From the NCBI RefSeq assembly GCF_026163695.1, contig NZ_JAOTID010000003.1:248001-312000 (forward strand): a stretch of DNA of 64,000 bases. Reading direction: 5' to 3'. Within the stretch, counting starts at the first letter, position 1. The number at the start of each line of letters is the position of its first letter. This stretch comes from Shumkonia mesophila (lineage in GTDB: Bacteria > Pseudomonadota > Alphaproteobacteria > Rhodospirillales > Shumkoniaceae). A program made the translations under genes and the position numbers. The notes under the pieces are model-generated. The model saw nothing but the letters and a program-made list of their open reading frames with translations. It had not been told where the DNA came from and did not search any database. This document shows positions 22,917 through 31,446 of the stretch, piece after piece.

Positions 22917-25900
22917 CTATTCGTTGGGTTGGGGTTCAGTTTCTTTTCCCTCTTCCGCCTCTTGCGCGCCGATGCCGCTATCCATCCCCGCCACCATCTC
23001 GGTGATTTTCGGGTAGTTGGGTTTGCCGGAACCGAGCAACGGGATTTCCGGAATCACGTAAACCTGACGGGGGACGGCAATTTCCGGGACGCCGCGAGTA
23101 TGTGCCGCGGCGGCAAGGTCGTCGGCGCGGGCATCGGCCTGCGTCGTCGCCAGCACGATTCTTTCGCCCTTGCGCGGATCGGGCAGGGCGACGGCGGCGT
23201 GATTGGCCTCCGGCCATGCCGCCCTCGCGATCTCCTCGGCCACTGCCAGCGACGCCATCTCGCCACCGATCTTGGCGAACCGCTTCAGGCGGCCGACGAT
23301 GCGAACGAAGCCCTCGGTGTCGACATCGACGATGTCGCCGGTATCGTACCAGCCGTCCGGCGGCGTACGCAGGCCACCCGGCGCGTCGGCGTCGATGTAG
23401 CCCAGCATCACATTGCCGCCGCGCACCTCCAGGCGGCCGCCCCGCTCCAGCCCGGGCACCGGCACCAGGCGCCATTCGATGCCCGGCAGGAACCGCCCCA
23501 CCGATCCGACGCGGTAATGCATCGGGGTGGCGGCGGCGATGGCCGGCGAGGTTTCGGTCACGCCATAACCCTCCAGGACGCGGATGCCGAACTTTTCCAT
23601 CCATACCTTGCGCGTTTCCTCGCGCAGCTTCTCGGCCCCCGAGAAAAGTTGACGGACGGCGTGGAAGTCATAGGGGTGGGCCATCCTCGCCCAGCCGGCC
23701 AGGAAGGTGTCGGTGGCGAACAGGATGGTAGCATCGAAGTCGTAGGCCAGCTCCGGCACGATCCGGTAGTGGAGCGGCGAAGGATACTGAAAGGACGGCA
23801 CTCCAGACAGCACGGGCAAAAGCAGGCCGCCGGTCAACCCGAAGGCGTGAAACACGGGAAGGGCGTTGAGCAGTCTGTCGGACGAGTTGAAGGCGATGCT
23901 GGCCGTCAGCTGCCAGCGGTTTGTCATGAGGTTGCGGTGGCTCAGCAGGACCGCCTTCGGCTTGCCCTCCGAGCCCGAGGTGAACAGGATCACCGCCGGC
24001 CGCGCGGCCGCCTCGGCGGGCGGGCGGCGACGCACGATCTTGCGACGCCACGAGCCGAGGAGTCCGGTCAGCTTGGTGGGGATTCCCATGCGTGCACGCA
24101 CGTCCTCCAGGAAGACGATGTCGGTGTGCCTGGCCAGGGTATCGACGGCCCCCTGCAGGCGGCCCCTCTCGATGAAGCGGCGCGAGGTCAACACCGTCTT
24201 CAACCCGGCCGTTTGGGCGGCCGACTCGAGCGCCGCCGGGCCGGCCGAGAAATTGAGCATGGCGGCGATCCGGCCGGCGGCCTGGCAGGCAAAGAACACG
24301 ATGGCCGCCGCGCCCGACGTTGGCAGCATGATGCCGACCGCCTCGCCGGGCTTCGTGCGCCGCTTGAGCCAGGCGGCGAAGGCCAGACTGGCGGTGACGA
24401 TGCGATCATAGCTCATCGGCCTGCGCTCGATGTCCTCGATCACCTCGAAGCCGCCGCCGTAAAGGGCGCGGGCATCGAGCAGGGCGTCGAACAGGAGCAC
24501 GTCGGCGTCGTAGGTGCGGAAGGCGGCCTCGGTCATGATGGCGTATAGATGATCGGCCGCCGCGGCGCGCCGTGCCCGGCCCTTGAGCGCCGGGTCGACC
24601 TTGAAGCGCACCGGCGGATGGACAACGATCCTGATCTTCGGGAACCACTTGCGGCGCACCTTGCCGCCGAGGCGCGAGAAGAGGGTATGCTGGGCGCCTT
24701 CGATGCGAACCGGAACGATCGGCGCATCCGCCTTTTCGGCCAGCATGCCCGGTCCCTCGTAAACCTTCATCAGCGATCCCGTCACCGTCACCCGGCCCTC
24801 CGGGAAGATCACGCAGCGCTGCCCCTCGCGCACTTTGGCGACCAGCCCCTTGAGGCCCATTGGCTTCATCGGGTCGACCGCGAACACATCACCAAGTGCA
24901 AGGGCCCAACCGACCCACCATTTGGCCGCCCAATGGACGTTGACGGCATAGACGAAGCGTCCCGGCAGCAGAACCGCCAGCAGGATGCCGTCAAGAAACG
25001 AGACATGGTTGACCACCAGAATGGCTTTGTCTCCCGCCGCCTTCAGATGCTCCAGTCCCTCGACTTCGGCCCGCCACAGCAGCACGAACAGCCGCGACAG
25101 GATCGCCTTGATCAGCGAGACCGGGAGCAGGGCGCAGACCTTGAGCGCGACGAAGACCGCCAGCACCGCGAAGATCAGGAAGATGTCCATGACCTCGAGG
25201 CCGGCCGTCACCAGGCCTGCCACGGCGGCGGCGCCGATGACCGTGAAGAAGGAGCTGATGATGTTGTTGGCGGCCAGCGTGCGCGAGCGGTGGGATTGTT
25301 CGGTGCGGTTCTGCATGATGGCGTAGAGCGGCACGGCGTAAAGCCCACCCGAGAAGGCGACGAGGGCGAGGTCGGCGACGATGCGCCAGCTTTCCGGGCG
25401 CGCCAGGAAGGCGGCCACGCCCATCAATTGGGATTCAGGAAGCATTGCCGCGTCGGCGACCCTGGCCGCCTCCGAGGCGAAGAAGAGGTCGGCCGAGAAG
25501 AGGGCGATGCCGATGGCTCCGACCGGCACCCAGGTCGCCTCGACTTCGCCTTTCAGCAACTTGTCGCAGGCCAACGATCCCAGGCCGATGCCCACCGAGA
25601 ACAGGCCCAGGAAAAGCGTCACGACATCCTCGTTGGCGCCCAGCACGTTGCGCGTCCAGGCGGGAAATTCGGTGAGGTAGACGACGCCCACCGTCCAGAA
25701 CCAGGCGGTGCCGAGAATGGAAAGGAAGACCGGGCGGTTCCGCCGTGCATGGCGGATGATGCTGGCCATCTCGGCCGGCACGTTCCACGACACCCGGACC
25801 TCAGGCGCGACCGCCCGGCTGGGGAGAATCCACAGCGATGCGGCGAAACCCAACGCTGCGACGACGATCAATGCCACGCTTGTCGCGACAGTCCCGTGGG

Positions 25901-26414
25901 GGGCCAGGATAAGCTGCGCTCCGGCGATGGTCCCGGCAAGGATGGCGAGATAGACGCCTGCCTCGAACACGCCGTTGCCGGCGACCAGTTCGTCCTCGCG
26001 CAGGATCTCCGGCAGCAGGGCGTACTTGGCCGGCGAGAACAGGGCCGATTGCGTCCCCATCAGGAACAGCACAGCCAGCAGGAACCACACATCCCCCCAA
26101 AACAGGCTGATGGCGGCCAAGGCCATCAGGGCGACCTCCACGCCCTTGAGAACCTGCACGATCCGCGACTTGGCGAAGCGATCGGCAAGCTGGCCGGCGA
26201 TGGTCGAGAACAGGAAGAAGGGAAGAACGAAGACGGCGGCGCCAAGCGCGACCAGCAGGTTGCCGTCGAGGCCGGCCGGTCCTGCCAGCCGGAACACGAT
26301 CAGGACGGCAATGGCATTCTTGAGCAGGTGATCGTTGAGGGCGCCCAGGAACTGCGTCGCAAACAGGGGCGCGAAACGGCGAAGGGTGAAAAACGTCCAG
26401 ATCGGCGTCCGCAT
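22917..26414 (-). CDS. aas: three-module Aas: MFS transporter, acyltransferase and acyl-ACP synthetase
   Basis: A 1165-residue fusion. Residues about 1-400 are an LplT-like major facilitator with about 12 helices (FATQFLGALNDHLLKN near the start). Residues about 420-620 are a PlsC acyltransferase with the catalytic HX4D motif in VVNHVSFLDG and the FPEGRVT motif. Residues about 640-1165 are an AMP-binding synthetase with the ATP loop LFTSGSEGKPKAVLLSH. It should import lysophospholipid and re-acylate it using fatty acid activated on acyl carrier protein. The start at 26414 follows GGAAAGGG and begins the first helix. It converges on the holin-like gene, 6 bases away. Confidence 0.92.
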   Translation of the reverse strand: MRTPIWTFFTLRRFAPLFATQFLGALNDHLLKNAIAVLIVFRLAGPAGLDGNLLVALGAAVFVLPFFLFSTIAGQLADRFAKSRIVQVLKGVEVALMALAAISLFWGDVWFLLAVLFLMGTQSALFSPAKYALLPEILREDELVAGNGVFEAGVYLAILAGTIAGAQLILAPHGTVATSVALIVVAALGFAASLWILPSRAVAPEVRVSWNVPAEMASIIRHARRNRPVFLSILGTAWFWTVGVVYLTEFPAWTRNVLGANEDVVTLFLGLFSVGIGLGSLACDKLLKGEVEATWVPVGAIGIALFSADLFFASEAARVADAAMLPESQLMGVAAFLARPESWRIVADLALVAFSGGLYAVPLYAIMQNRTEQSHRSRTLAANNIISSFFTVIGAAAVAGLVTAGLEVMDIFLIFAVLAVFVALKVCALLPVSLIKAILSRLFVLLWRAEVEGLEHLKAAGDKAILVVNHVSFLDGILLAVLLPGRFVYAVNVHWAAKWWVGWALALGDVFAVDPMKPMGLKGLVAKVREGQRCVIFPEGRVTVTGSLMKVYEGPGMLAEKADAPIVPVRIEGAQHTLFSRLGGKVRRKWFPKIRIVVHPPVRFKVDPALKGRARRAAAADHLYAIMTEAAFRTYDADVLLFDALLDARALYGGGFEVIEDIERRPMSYDRIVTASLAFAAWLKRRTKPGEAVGIMLPTSGAAAIVFFACQAAGRIAAMLNFSAGPAALESAAQTAGLKTVLTSRRFIERGRLQGAVDTLARHTDIVFLEDVRARMGIPTKLTGLLGSWRRKIVRRRPPAEAAARPAVILFTSGSEGKPKAVLLSHRNLMTNRWQLTASIAFNSSDRLLNALPVFHAFGLTGGLLLPVLSGVPSFQYPSPLHYRIVPELAYDFDATILFATDTFLAGWARMAHPYDFHAVRQLFSGAEKLREETRKVWMEKFGIRVLEGYGVTETSPAIAAATPMHYRVGSVGRFLPGIEWRLVPVPGLERGGRLEVRGGNVMLGYIDADAPGGLRTPPDGWYDTGDIVDVDTEGFVRIVGRLKRFAKIGGEMASLAVAEEIARAAWPEANHAAVALPDPRKGERIVLATTQADARADDLAAAAHTRGVPEIAVPRQVYVIPEIPLLGSGKPNYPKITEMVAGMDSGIGAQEAEEGKETEPQPNE

Positions 26415-26434
26415 GGCGAGCCCTTTCCTTGTCG

Positions 26435-27397
26435 TCAGGAGTCCTTCGCGCCCGCGCACAAGCCGCCGCGGGCGAACCTCTCCACCGCCGCCAGCGTCGT
26501 GGGATGACGGAGAATTCCCACGTGCATGGCGCGGATCAGAACGCGGTCCTCGCCAGCGGCGAGCCGCGTTTCGTCGACCGCGATCATCCCGTCGTCATCG
26601 CCGGGAATCAGCGGATTCCATCCTTCGCCGCCGTTACCGCCGGCGATCACGCACCAGCGGGCGGGCGGGGATGGCGGCACCTCCGCCGCCAGGGGCAGCA
26701 GGTCGCGCACGGCGGGACCACCCAAGGGCGCCACGCCGAGGTCGGCGGCGATGCGGGCCAGGACCGATCCGCCAAACGGCGTTCCGATGAAGACCGCCCC
26801 GAGGGCACCGCGGGCCATCCATTCCGGGCGATCGGCCAGCGCCCGGCGAACGACCAGGCCGCCCATGCTGTGAGCGATGAACAGTATCGCGCCGGACCCG
26901 CCCATGGTGGCGATGACCGCGTTCAGTCGCCGCGCCTGCTGGTCCACGCCGGCCAGGAAGGTCGGCAGGGCGACGGTTTCCGTCCTCATTCCCGCCCGGG
27001 AAAGGTGGCGCGCCAGGGGCAACAGGTCGTGTCTCGCCCCATTGTAGCCGTGGACGAGAACTACGAGCGGAGAGCGGTCCGCCTGGTCAGGTGCCGGCGC
27101 CATTGTCGTAAAGGCACTGAGTGCCGCGTCACAGTCGCCTTGGACGAGGGGCTTGTCGGTGGTGTCGAGAATGCGGCAACCGCCGGTCAGCCCCTCCTGC
27201 TGAATGCGCCATCCGTGCCGGACCGCGAGGTCGCCCCAAACCATGCGGTCGCGCAACAGGGTCGACATCAAGTCGGGCATCGCGCGCTGTAAGGCGGCAA
27301 ATGGGTCGGCCGGTTTCGGCGGGGTGTTCTCTGCCGCGGCTTGCGGCGCCCAGGAGAGCAGGGCGAGAAGGACGAGAAGAGGGGACCGCAGACCCAT
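26435..27397 (-). CDS. exported alpha/beta hydrolase (lipase/esterase-like)
   Basis: A 320-residue hydrolase with a signal peptide (MGLRSPLLVLLALLSWAPQA, then AAENTPP). The fold is shown by the oxyanion strand VVLVHGYNGARHDLLPLARH, the nucleophile elbow AHSMGG (serine flanked by glycines, near residue 160) and a late His in AMHVGILRHP. This fits a periplasmic triacylglycerol lipase or esterase of the PGAP1-like type. The ATG overlaps the TetR stop by one base (TGATG) and aas follows 20 bases later, so TetR, lipase and aas form one lipid-themed operon. Confidence 0.82.
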   Translation of the reverse strand: MGLRSPLLVLLALLSWAPQAAAENTPPKPADPFAALQRAMPDLMSTLLRDRMVWGDLAVRHGWRIQQEGLTGGCRILDTTDKPLVQGDCDAALSAFTTMAPAPDQADRSPLVVLVHGYNGARHDLLPLARHLSRAGMRTETVALPTFLAGVDQQARRLNAVIATMGGSGAILFIAHSMGGLVVRRALADRPEWMARGALGAVFIGTPFGGSVLARIAADLGVAPLGGPAVRDLLPLAAEVPPSPPARWCVIAGGNGGEGWNPLIPGDDDGMIAVDETRLAAGEDRVLIRAMHVGILRHPTTLAAVERFARGGLCAGAKDS

Positions 27398-27987
27398 CAC
27401 GCCGCTTCCCGGCCGGCCACCGCGCGCCAGCACGCCTCGGCCAGAATGTCGGCGGTCTCCCCCAACTCCCGGCCAAGGTTCCCATAGAGGTCGAAGGTGG
27501 CCGCCTGAAGGAAGATGCCGAAAACCACCGCGGTCGCGGCGGCCTCGTCATGAAGCCCGATGTCGCCTTTGGCGATGCCTTCGGCGATGACGGCCCGCAC
27601 CACGTCGACCATCGTCCGGGTGCCGGCCGGCAGGCGCCCCAGATGCTGGTGCTGCGTGGTGAGGAGGAAGCGGAACCCGGCAGGATCCTCGTCGTGGACG
27701 CGGCATCCCTCCCGGATCATGGCGGCGATGCGGCCGCGCGTCGTCGGCTCCGCCGCCGCAGCAGCCTGGAAACGGTCCCGCAGAGCCAGGTAGAGGCGGG
27801 AGAACAGGTCGAAGGCCATCTCGTCCTTGTCCTTCCAGTGCCGGTACAGATAGCCCTGGGACACGCCGGCTGCCGAGGCGATTTCCGCCACCGAGGCGCC
27901 GACCACGCCCTTTTCGGCGAACAGGCCGATCGCCGCCGTCTCGATCCTGGCCCGATGTTCCGCATCCGCGCGCACGATGTCCTCCAT
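27397..27987 (-). CDS. TetR family transcriptional regulator
   Basis: A 196-residue repressor with an N-terminal helix-turn-helix at about 10-60 (IETAAIGLFAEKGVVGASVA, then EIASAAGVSQGYLYRHWKDK) and an all-helical ligand domain after it. A 20-base palindrome (27988-28007) abuts its ATG, so autoregulation is likely. There is no ribosome site before the ATG, because the palindrome occupies that position; a GTG 12 bases inside (27975) follows GAGGA and is an alternative start. It heads an operon with a lipase and aas, suggesting a fatty-acid-type ligand. The aldo/keto reductase diverges from it. Confidence 0.9.
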   Translation of the reverse strand: MEDIVRADAEHRARIETAAIGLFAEKGVVGASVAEIASAAGVSQGYLYRHWKDKDEMAFDLFSRLYLALRDRFQAAAAAEPTTRGRIAAMIREGCRVHDEDPAGFRFLLTTQHQHLGRLPAGTRTMVDVVRAVIAEGIAKGDIGLHDEAAATAVVFGIFLQAATFDLYGNLGRELGETADILAEACWRAVAGREAA

Positions 27988-28007
27988 GTGAATGAATGTT
28001 CATTCAC
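27988..28007. promoter_or_regulatory. TetR operator palindrome
   Basis: GTGAATGAA and TTCATTCAC form perfect 9-base arms around TG. The TGAATGA...TCATTCA pattern is like the operators of FadR-type TetR regulators of fatty acid genes. It touches the TetR start codon and lies about 108 bases before the divergent aldo/keto reductase start. Confidence 0.78.
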
Positions 28008-28115
28008 AATATGGCGAGACTTCTGACCATTGTCAAGCATCCGGCCTTCGAATGGGCGGGTCAGACACCCATGTCTACGGGAAGGGCGGGGCTCCCACCG
28101 CAGAAGGAGCGTTCC

Positions 28116-29039
28116 GTGAACTTGACGCGACGAGCCATCCTCGAGGGTATGACGGCCACCGCTGCAGCGGCCGTGCTGCCTACGGTCCCGTCTACGCGGG
28201 CGCAGGACGGTCTGCCGGCCATGAAGCTCATTCCCTCGACCGGGGAGGCCGTACCTTGCGTCGGCCTGGGTACGTGGATCACCTTCAACGTCGGCGACGA
28301 TCCCGTCCTCCGGAACGAATGCGCCGCCGTCATGGCGGCCTTCTTCCAGGCGGGCGGCCGCGTCATCGACTCCTCGCCGATGTATGGATCTTCACAGGCG
28401 GTGATCGGTTATGGCCTCGGCAAGCTGGGCCGTCCGTCCGGGCTGTTTTCGGCGGACAAGGTGTGGACCTCGTCGGGGGCGGAAGGTCCCGGCCAGATCG
28501 AAGACTCCCGCGGCCTGTGGGGCGTCCCGCGCTTCGATCTCCTGCAGGTTCACAATCTGCTGGCTTGGGAGAAACACCTGGCGACGCTGTTCGAAATGAA
28601 GAGGGCGGGACGGTTGCGTTACGTCGGCATCACGACGTCCGAGGGCCGGCGCCACGACCTGTTCGAACGGATCATGCGCGCGCAACCGCTGGATTTCGTC
28701 CAGTTGACCTACAACATCGTCGACCGCGAGGCGGAGGACCGCTTGCTGCCCCTGGCCCAGGAGCGCGGCATGGCGGTGCTGGCCAATCGCCCGTTCCAGG
28801 AAAAGGCGCTGATCCGCAAGCTGAAGGGCGAGCCTCTGCCCGCGTGGGCCGCCGATATCGGCGCTGCCAGCTGGGCCCAATTCATCTTGAAGTTCATCGT
28901 TTCCCATCCCGCCGTCACCGCCGCCATTCCGGCAACCACCCGTGTCGACCACGTGCAAGAGAATGTGGCCGCCGCCGTGGGGCCGCTACCGGAAGCGGGG
29001 ACGCGCCGGCGCATGGTCGCCTACGTGACCGATCTCTGA
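28116..29039 (+). CDS. aldo/keto reductase with Tat-type signal
   Basis: A 307-residue protein beginning at GTG 28116 after AAGGAG. The N-terminus (MNLTRRAILEGMTATAAAAV, then LPTVPSTRAQ) is a twin-arginine signal. The rest is an aldo/keto reductase barrel (GLGTWITFNVG, VIDSSPMYGSSQAVIG, LLQVHNLLAWEKH, AIPATTRVDHVQENVAAA). The catalytic Tyr of DSSPMYGSS is present. Export of an NADPH-type barrel means it probably folds with cofactor before Tat transport. It diverges from the TetR gene across the operator and is followed by a membrane protein overlapping by one base. Confidence 0.85.
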   Translation: MNLTRRAILEGMTATAAAAVLPTVPSTRAQDGLPAMKLIPSTGEAVPCVGLGTWITFNVGDDPVLRNECAAVMAAFFQAGGRVIDSSPMYGSSQAVIGYGLGKLGRPSGLFSADKVWTSSGAEGPGQIEDSRGLWGVPRFDLLQVHNLLAWEKHLATLFEMKRAGRLRYVGITTSEGRRHDLFERIMRAQPLDFVQLTYNIVDREAEDRLLPLAQERGMAVLANRPFQEKALIRKLKGEPLPAWAADIGAASWAQFILKFIVSHPAVTAAIPATTRVDHVQENVAAAVGPLPEAGTRRRMVAYVTDL

Positions 29040-29725
29040 TGTCGGAATGGCTGACGTACGGCATCGGGGATTTCCTGCTGTTCTCGCCCCGCGTCTATTG
29101 GCGGATGTTCGAACTGCACAACCGGGCGGTCTGGCCCGCACAAGTGCCGGCCCTGCTGTTCGGGGTCGTCATCCTGGTGGGAGTCGTCCGGCCGCGTCGG
29201 TGGTCGGACCGGGCCATCCCGGCCATCCTGGCGGCGGCTTGGCTGTGGGTCGCGGGAAGCTTCCTCTGGGTCCGCTATATGACCATCAACTGGGCAGCCG
29301 CCTACGTGGTTCCGGCTTTCGTCGCGGAGGGCCTGCTGGTCCTCGTGTTGGGCGGCCTGGCGGGTCGCCTGCGGGTGGCAGTGGACGGCGGCGTTCGGGG
29401 CTGGATCGGATTGGCTCTTTTTCTGTACGCCCTGGTCGCGCATCCGCTGGTGGCGCTCATTGGCGGCAGGCCGCTGCAAGTTGAAATCTTCGGGATCGCG
29501 CCGGACCCCCTGGCCATCGCCACACTGGGCCTTCTGACGCTCGGCACCGGTGGCGGCGTCGCATGGCTGCTTTCCGTCGTTCCGGCGATGTGGTGCGTCA
29601 TCAGCGGCGTGACCTTGTTCGCCCTGGGGGCCGTCGAGGGCTGGATTCCCCTCGTTGCGGTAGCTATTGCCGCCACTTCCAGGCTGTGGCCCACGCCCGA
29701 TGGACGCCGGTCTCCCGTGTCCTGA
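29039..29725 (+). CDS. DUF6064 family membrane protein
   Basis: A 228-residue integral membrane protein with about six or seven helices. The start (MSEWLTYGIGDFLLFSPRVY, then WRMFELHNRAVWPAQ) is the landmark of DUF6064. Its ATG overlaps the stop of the aldo/keto reductase by one base (TGATG), so translation is coupled. No biochemical function is known. The pairing with an exported reductase suggests a shared envelope role, but this is inference. Confidence 0.75.
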   Translation: MSEWLTYGIGDFLLFSPRVYWRMFELHNRAVWPAQVPALLFGVVILVGVVRPRRWSDRAIPAILAAAWLWVAGSFLWVRYMTINWAAAYVVPAFVAEGLLVLVLGGLAGRLRVAVDGGVRGWIGLALFLYALVAHPLVALIGGRPLQVEIFGIAPDPLAIATLGLLTLGTGGGVAWLLSVVPAMWCVISGVTLFALGAVEGWIPLVAVAIAATSRLWPTPDGRRSPVS

Positions 29726-29833
29726 ACCGGGGTTTCCAGCCGGCGCCCTCCTTATGCCCCAAGGTGCCACGGCTTTGTCACAGCCTTCTCCCGAACATGC
29801 CCCACGCCCCCTCGTATCTTTTCCTCGGGAACA

Positions 29834-30454
29834 ATGGAAAAAGGGAGAAGACGTGTGGCCAGTCACACATCATCGAAGCACATCTCCGGAACGATTCACC
29901 CCGCCGTTGCCGACGACCTTAAGTCGCACATGGAGGCGTTGCGCCGGTATTCCCGCGCCCTGGTCGGCAACGTGGCGGATGCCGATGACCTCGTGCAGGA
30001 GACCCTGAAAAGGGCCCTGACATACGCGCATAGCGGCAAGGATATCCGCAACCCGCGCTCTTACCTGCTGACCATGCTGCATCACGTAAGGGTCGACCAC
30101 GCCAGACGGGAGCGGTCGACCGATCGGCGCCCGCTCGAGGAGCACACTTTTCCAGTCTGCCGGGCGACCCAGTCCGACCGCATCGTGTGCGGCGAAGTGG
30201 TCGCGGCCATCAAGGAACTGCCGAAGGAACAACGCGACGTGCTGCTGTTGGCCGGCGTCGACGACCTCGCCTACCGCGACATCGCCGACCGCCTGAATAT
30301 CCCGATCGGCACCGTGATGTCGCGGCTGAGCCGTGGGCGCAGGGCGTTGCAGACCGCCTTGGACCCCGAAGCGGCGCCTGCGAGCGTAGTGGTGGCCGGC
30401 CGGGCGAGATGGGCGCGTCGGGCGGCGGAACGCACGCCTGCCGCCTTCAATTGA
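29834..30454 (+). CDS. ECF-type RNA polymerase sigma factor
   Basis: A 206-residue sigma factor with region 2 at about 28-95 (MEALRRYSRALVGNVADADD, then LVQETLKRALTYA) and region 4 at about 120-175 (LPKEQRDVLLLAGVDDLAYR, then DIADRLNIPIGTVMSRLSRG). It is related to EcfG-like and ECF26-like groups. There is no adjacent anti-sigma gene. The region 2/4 linker is cysteine-containing and the tail is basic. The start is uncertain; an internal ATG at residue 33 would remove a non-conserved leader. Confidence 0.85.
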   Translation: MEKGRRRVASHTSSKHISGTIHPAVADDLKSHMEALRRYSRALVGNVADADDLVQETLKRALTYAHSGKDIRNPRSYLLTMLHHVRVDHARRERSTDRRPLEEHTFPVCRATQSDRIVCGEVVAAIKELPKEQRDVLLLAGVDDLAYRDIADRLNIPIGTVMSRLSRGRRALQTALDPEAAPASVVVAGRARWARRAAERTPAAFN

Positions 30455-30729
30455 CGGGTAATGGCGCGCGGAGCGCTATCCGTGGTCGAAAATTCCGTCC
30501 GCTACCGGGAATAGCCTTCGGAGTCGGGCAGTCTAGACAGTGTTCCTCCACTCAGGCTGTTCGGTGCGTTTCTTCATCATTCGCTTTCCGCACCGTGCCT
30601 CCCTGACCACAACCTGCCCCGGAACTCTAGAGGTTCCGGGGCTTTTTCTTTGCAAGTGGGAATAGAGGCCCGGCGGGGCAGGTCAACTTTTCAGGCCTTA
30701 TGGATCGCGCTTTGCCAAAGGAGGGAATC
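30455..30729. other. gap with an intrinsic terminator
   Basis: 275 bases with no supported gene. The right part holds a strong hairpin terminator at 30616-30648. The 160 bases between the sigma gene and the hairpin have no coding signature and could be a long 3' end or a small RNA. Confidence 0.4.
30616..30648 (+). terminator. Rho-independent terminator
   Basis: GCCCCGGAAC (30616-30625) pairs perfectly with GTTCCGGGGC (30633-30642) across a 7-base loop, followed by TTTTTC. It closes the sigma factor transcript or a small RNA in the gap. Confidence 0.88.
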
Positions 30730-31272
30730 ATGTTGAAGCGAACGCTCCTATCCACGGCCGCCATGTTTCTGATTGCCGCGCCCGCCCTGGCGCAAGCGCC
30801 CAGCGCACCGGCCGCAGGTGGCGACAGCCAATTCACGGCGCCGCCATCGGCATCCGACCAGAAGACGCCGGGCTCTCCCATGACGATGGACAAGCAGCAA
30901 CCCGGCGCTGCGGCGGTAGGCGCCTCAACCGGCGAGGTCCTGCCAGTAGAAACGACCTCGCAGATCCGTGCCGAGGCGTTGATCGGCAAGAAGGTGGTCA
31001 ATGCCTCGGGAGAAGAACTGGGGACGGTGGACGACATCGTCCTTAGCAAGGACGGAATGGTTTCCGGCCTCGTCGTGAAAACCGGCGGCGTCATGGGTAT
31101 CGGTGGAAAATCGGTGGCCATTGCCTGGCAGGACATCGGCAGCGCCATCGACGCGGATGCCGTGACGCTCCCGCTTTCCAAGGACCAACTCGAAAAGGCA
31201 CCGGAGTTCGCGACCAAGGAAGACCAGAGCCAAAGTTCCGCGCTTCCGCGTCTTCCCGACCCCAGTAAATAG
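30730..31272 (+). CDS. exported PRC-barrel protein
   Basis: A 180-residue protein with a signal peptide (MLKRTLLSTAAMFLIAAPAL, cut after AQA), a proline/alanine/glutamine-rich spacer and one PRC-barrel at about 75-150 (SQIRAEALIGKKVVNASGEE, then LGTVDDIVLSKDGMVSGLVV). It should reside in the periplasm. The start follows GGAGGG. It stands alone behind a terminator. The barrel may bind envelope partners; nothing more specific is visible. Confidence 0.85.
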   Translation: MLKRTLLSTAAMFLIAAPALAQAPSAPAAGGDSQFTAPPSASDQKTPGSPMTMDKQQPGAAAVGASTGEVLPVETTSQIRAEALIGKKVVNASGEELGTVDDIVLSKDGMVSGLVVKTGGVMGIGGKSVAIAWQDIGSAIDADAVTLPLSKDQLEKAPEFATKEDQSQSSALPRLPDPSK

Positions 31273-31446
31273 CCATTCAGGTGTCCTGCAGAGGCGGCGT
31301 CGCCCCTCCGGGGGCGGCGTCGCTTCGCATTCGAGACCTAGCCCGGCAATGCCGTGGCGCGCGAGTTCGAACGCCAGATCAGGGCGCAGCAGGAAGACGC
31401 CGAATGAGGCGTCGACGGGCGCCCACCTCCTCAACCGCCCGCGTCG

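Noticed and set aside
24549-26507. 652-residue plus-strand frame opposite aas
   Set aside because: Antisense shadow; the opposite strand has three recognisable Aas modules.
31290-31325. GGCGGCGTCGC repeated twice after the PRC-barrel gene, with a small hairpin
   Set aside because: The stem is only 6 bases without a T run; GC-rich chance repeats are expected.
31352-31405. Short reading REFERQIRAQQEDAE that looks like a protein C-terminus
   Set aside because: A stop codon lies close upstream and there is no start, so at most it is a 17-residue remnant.
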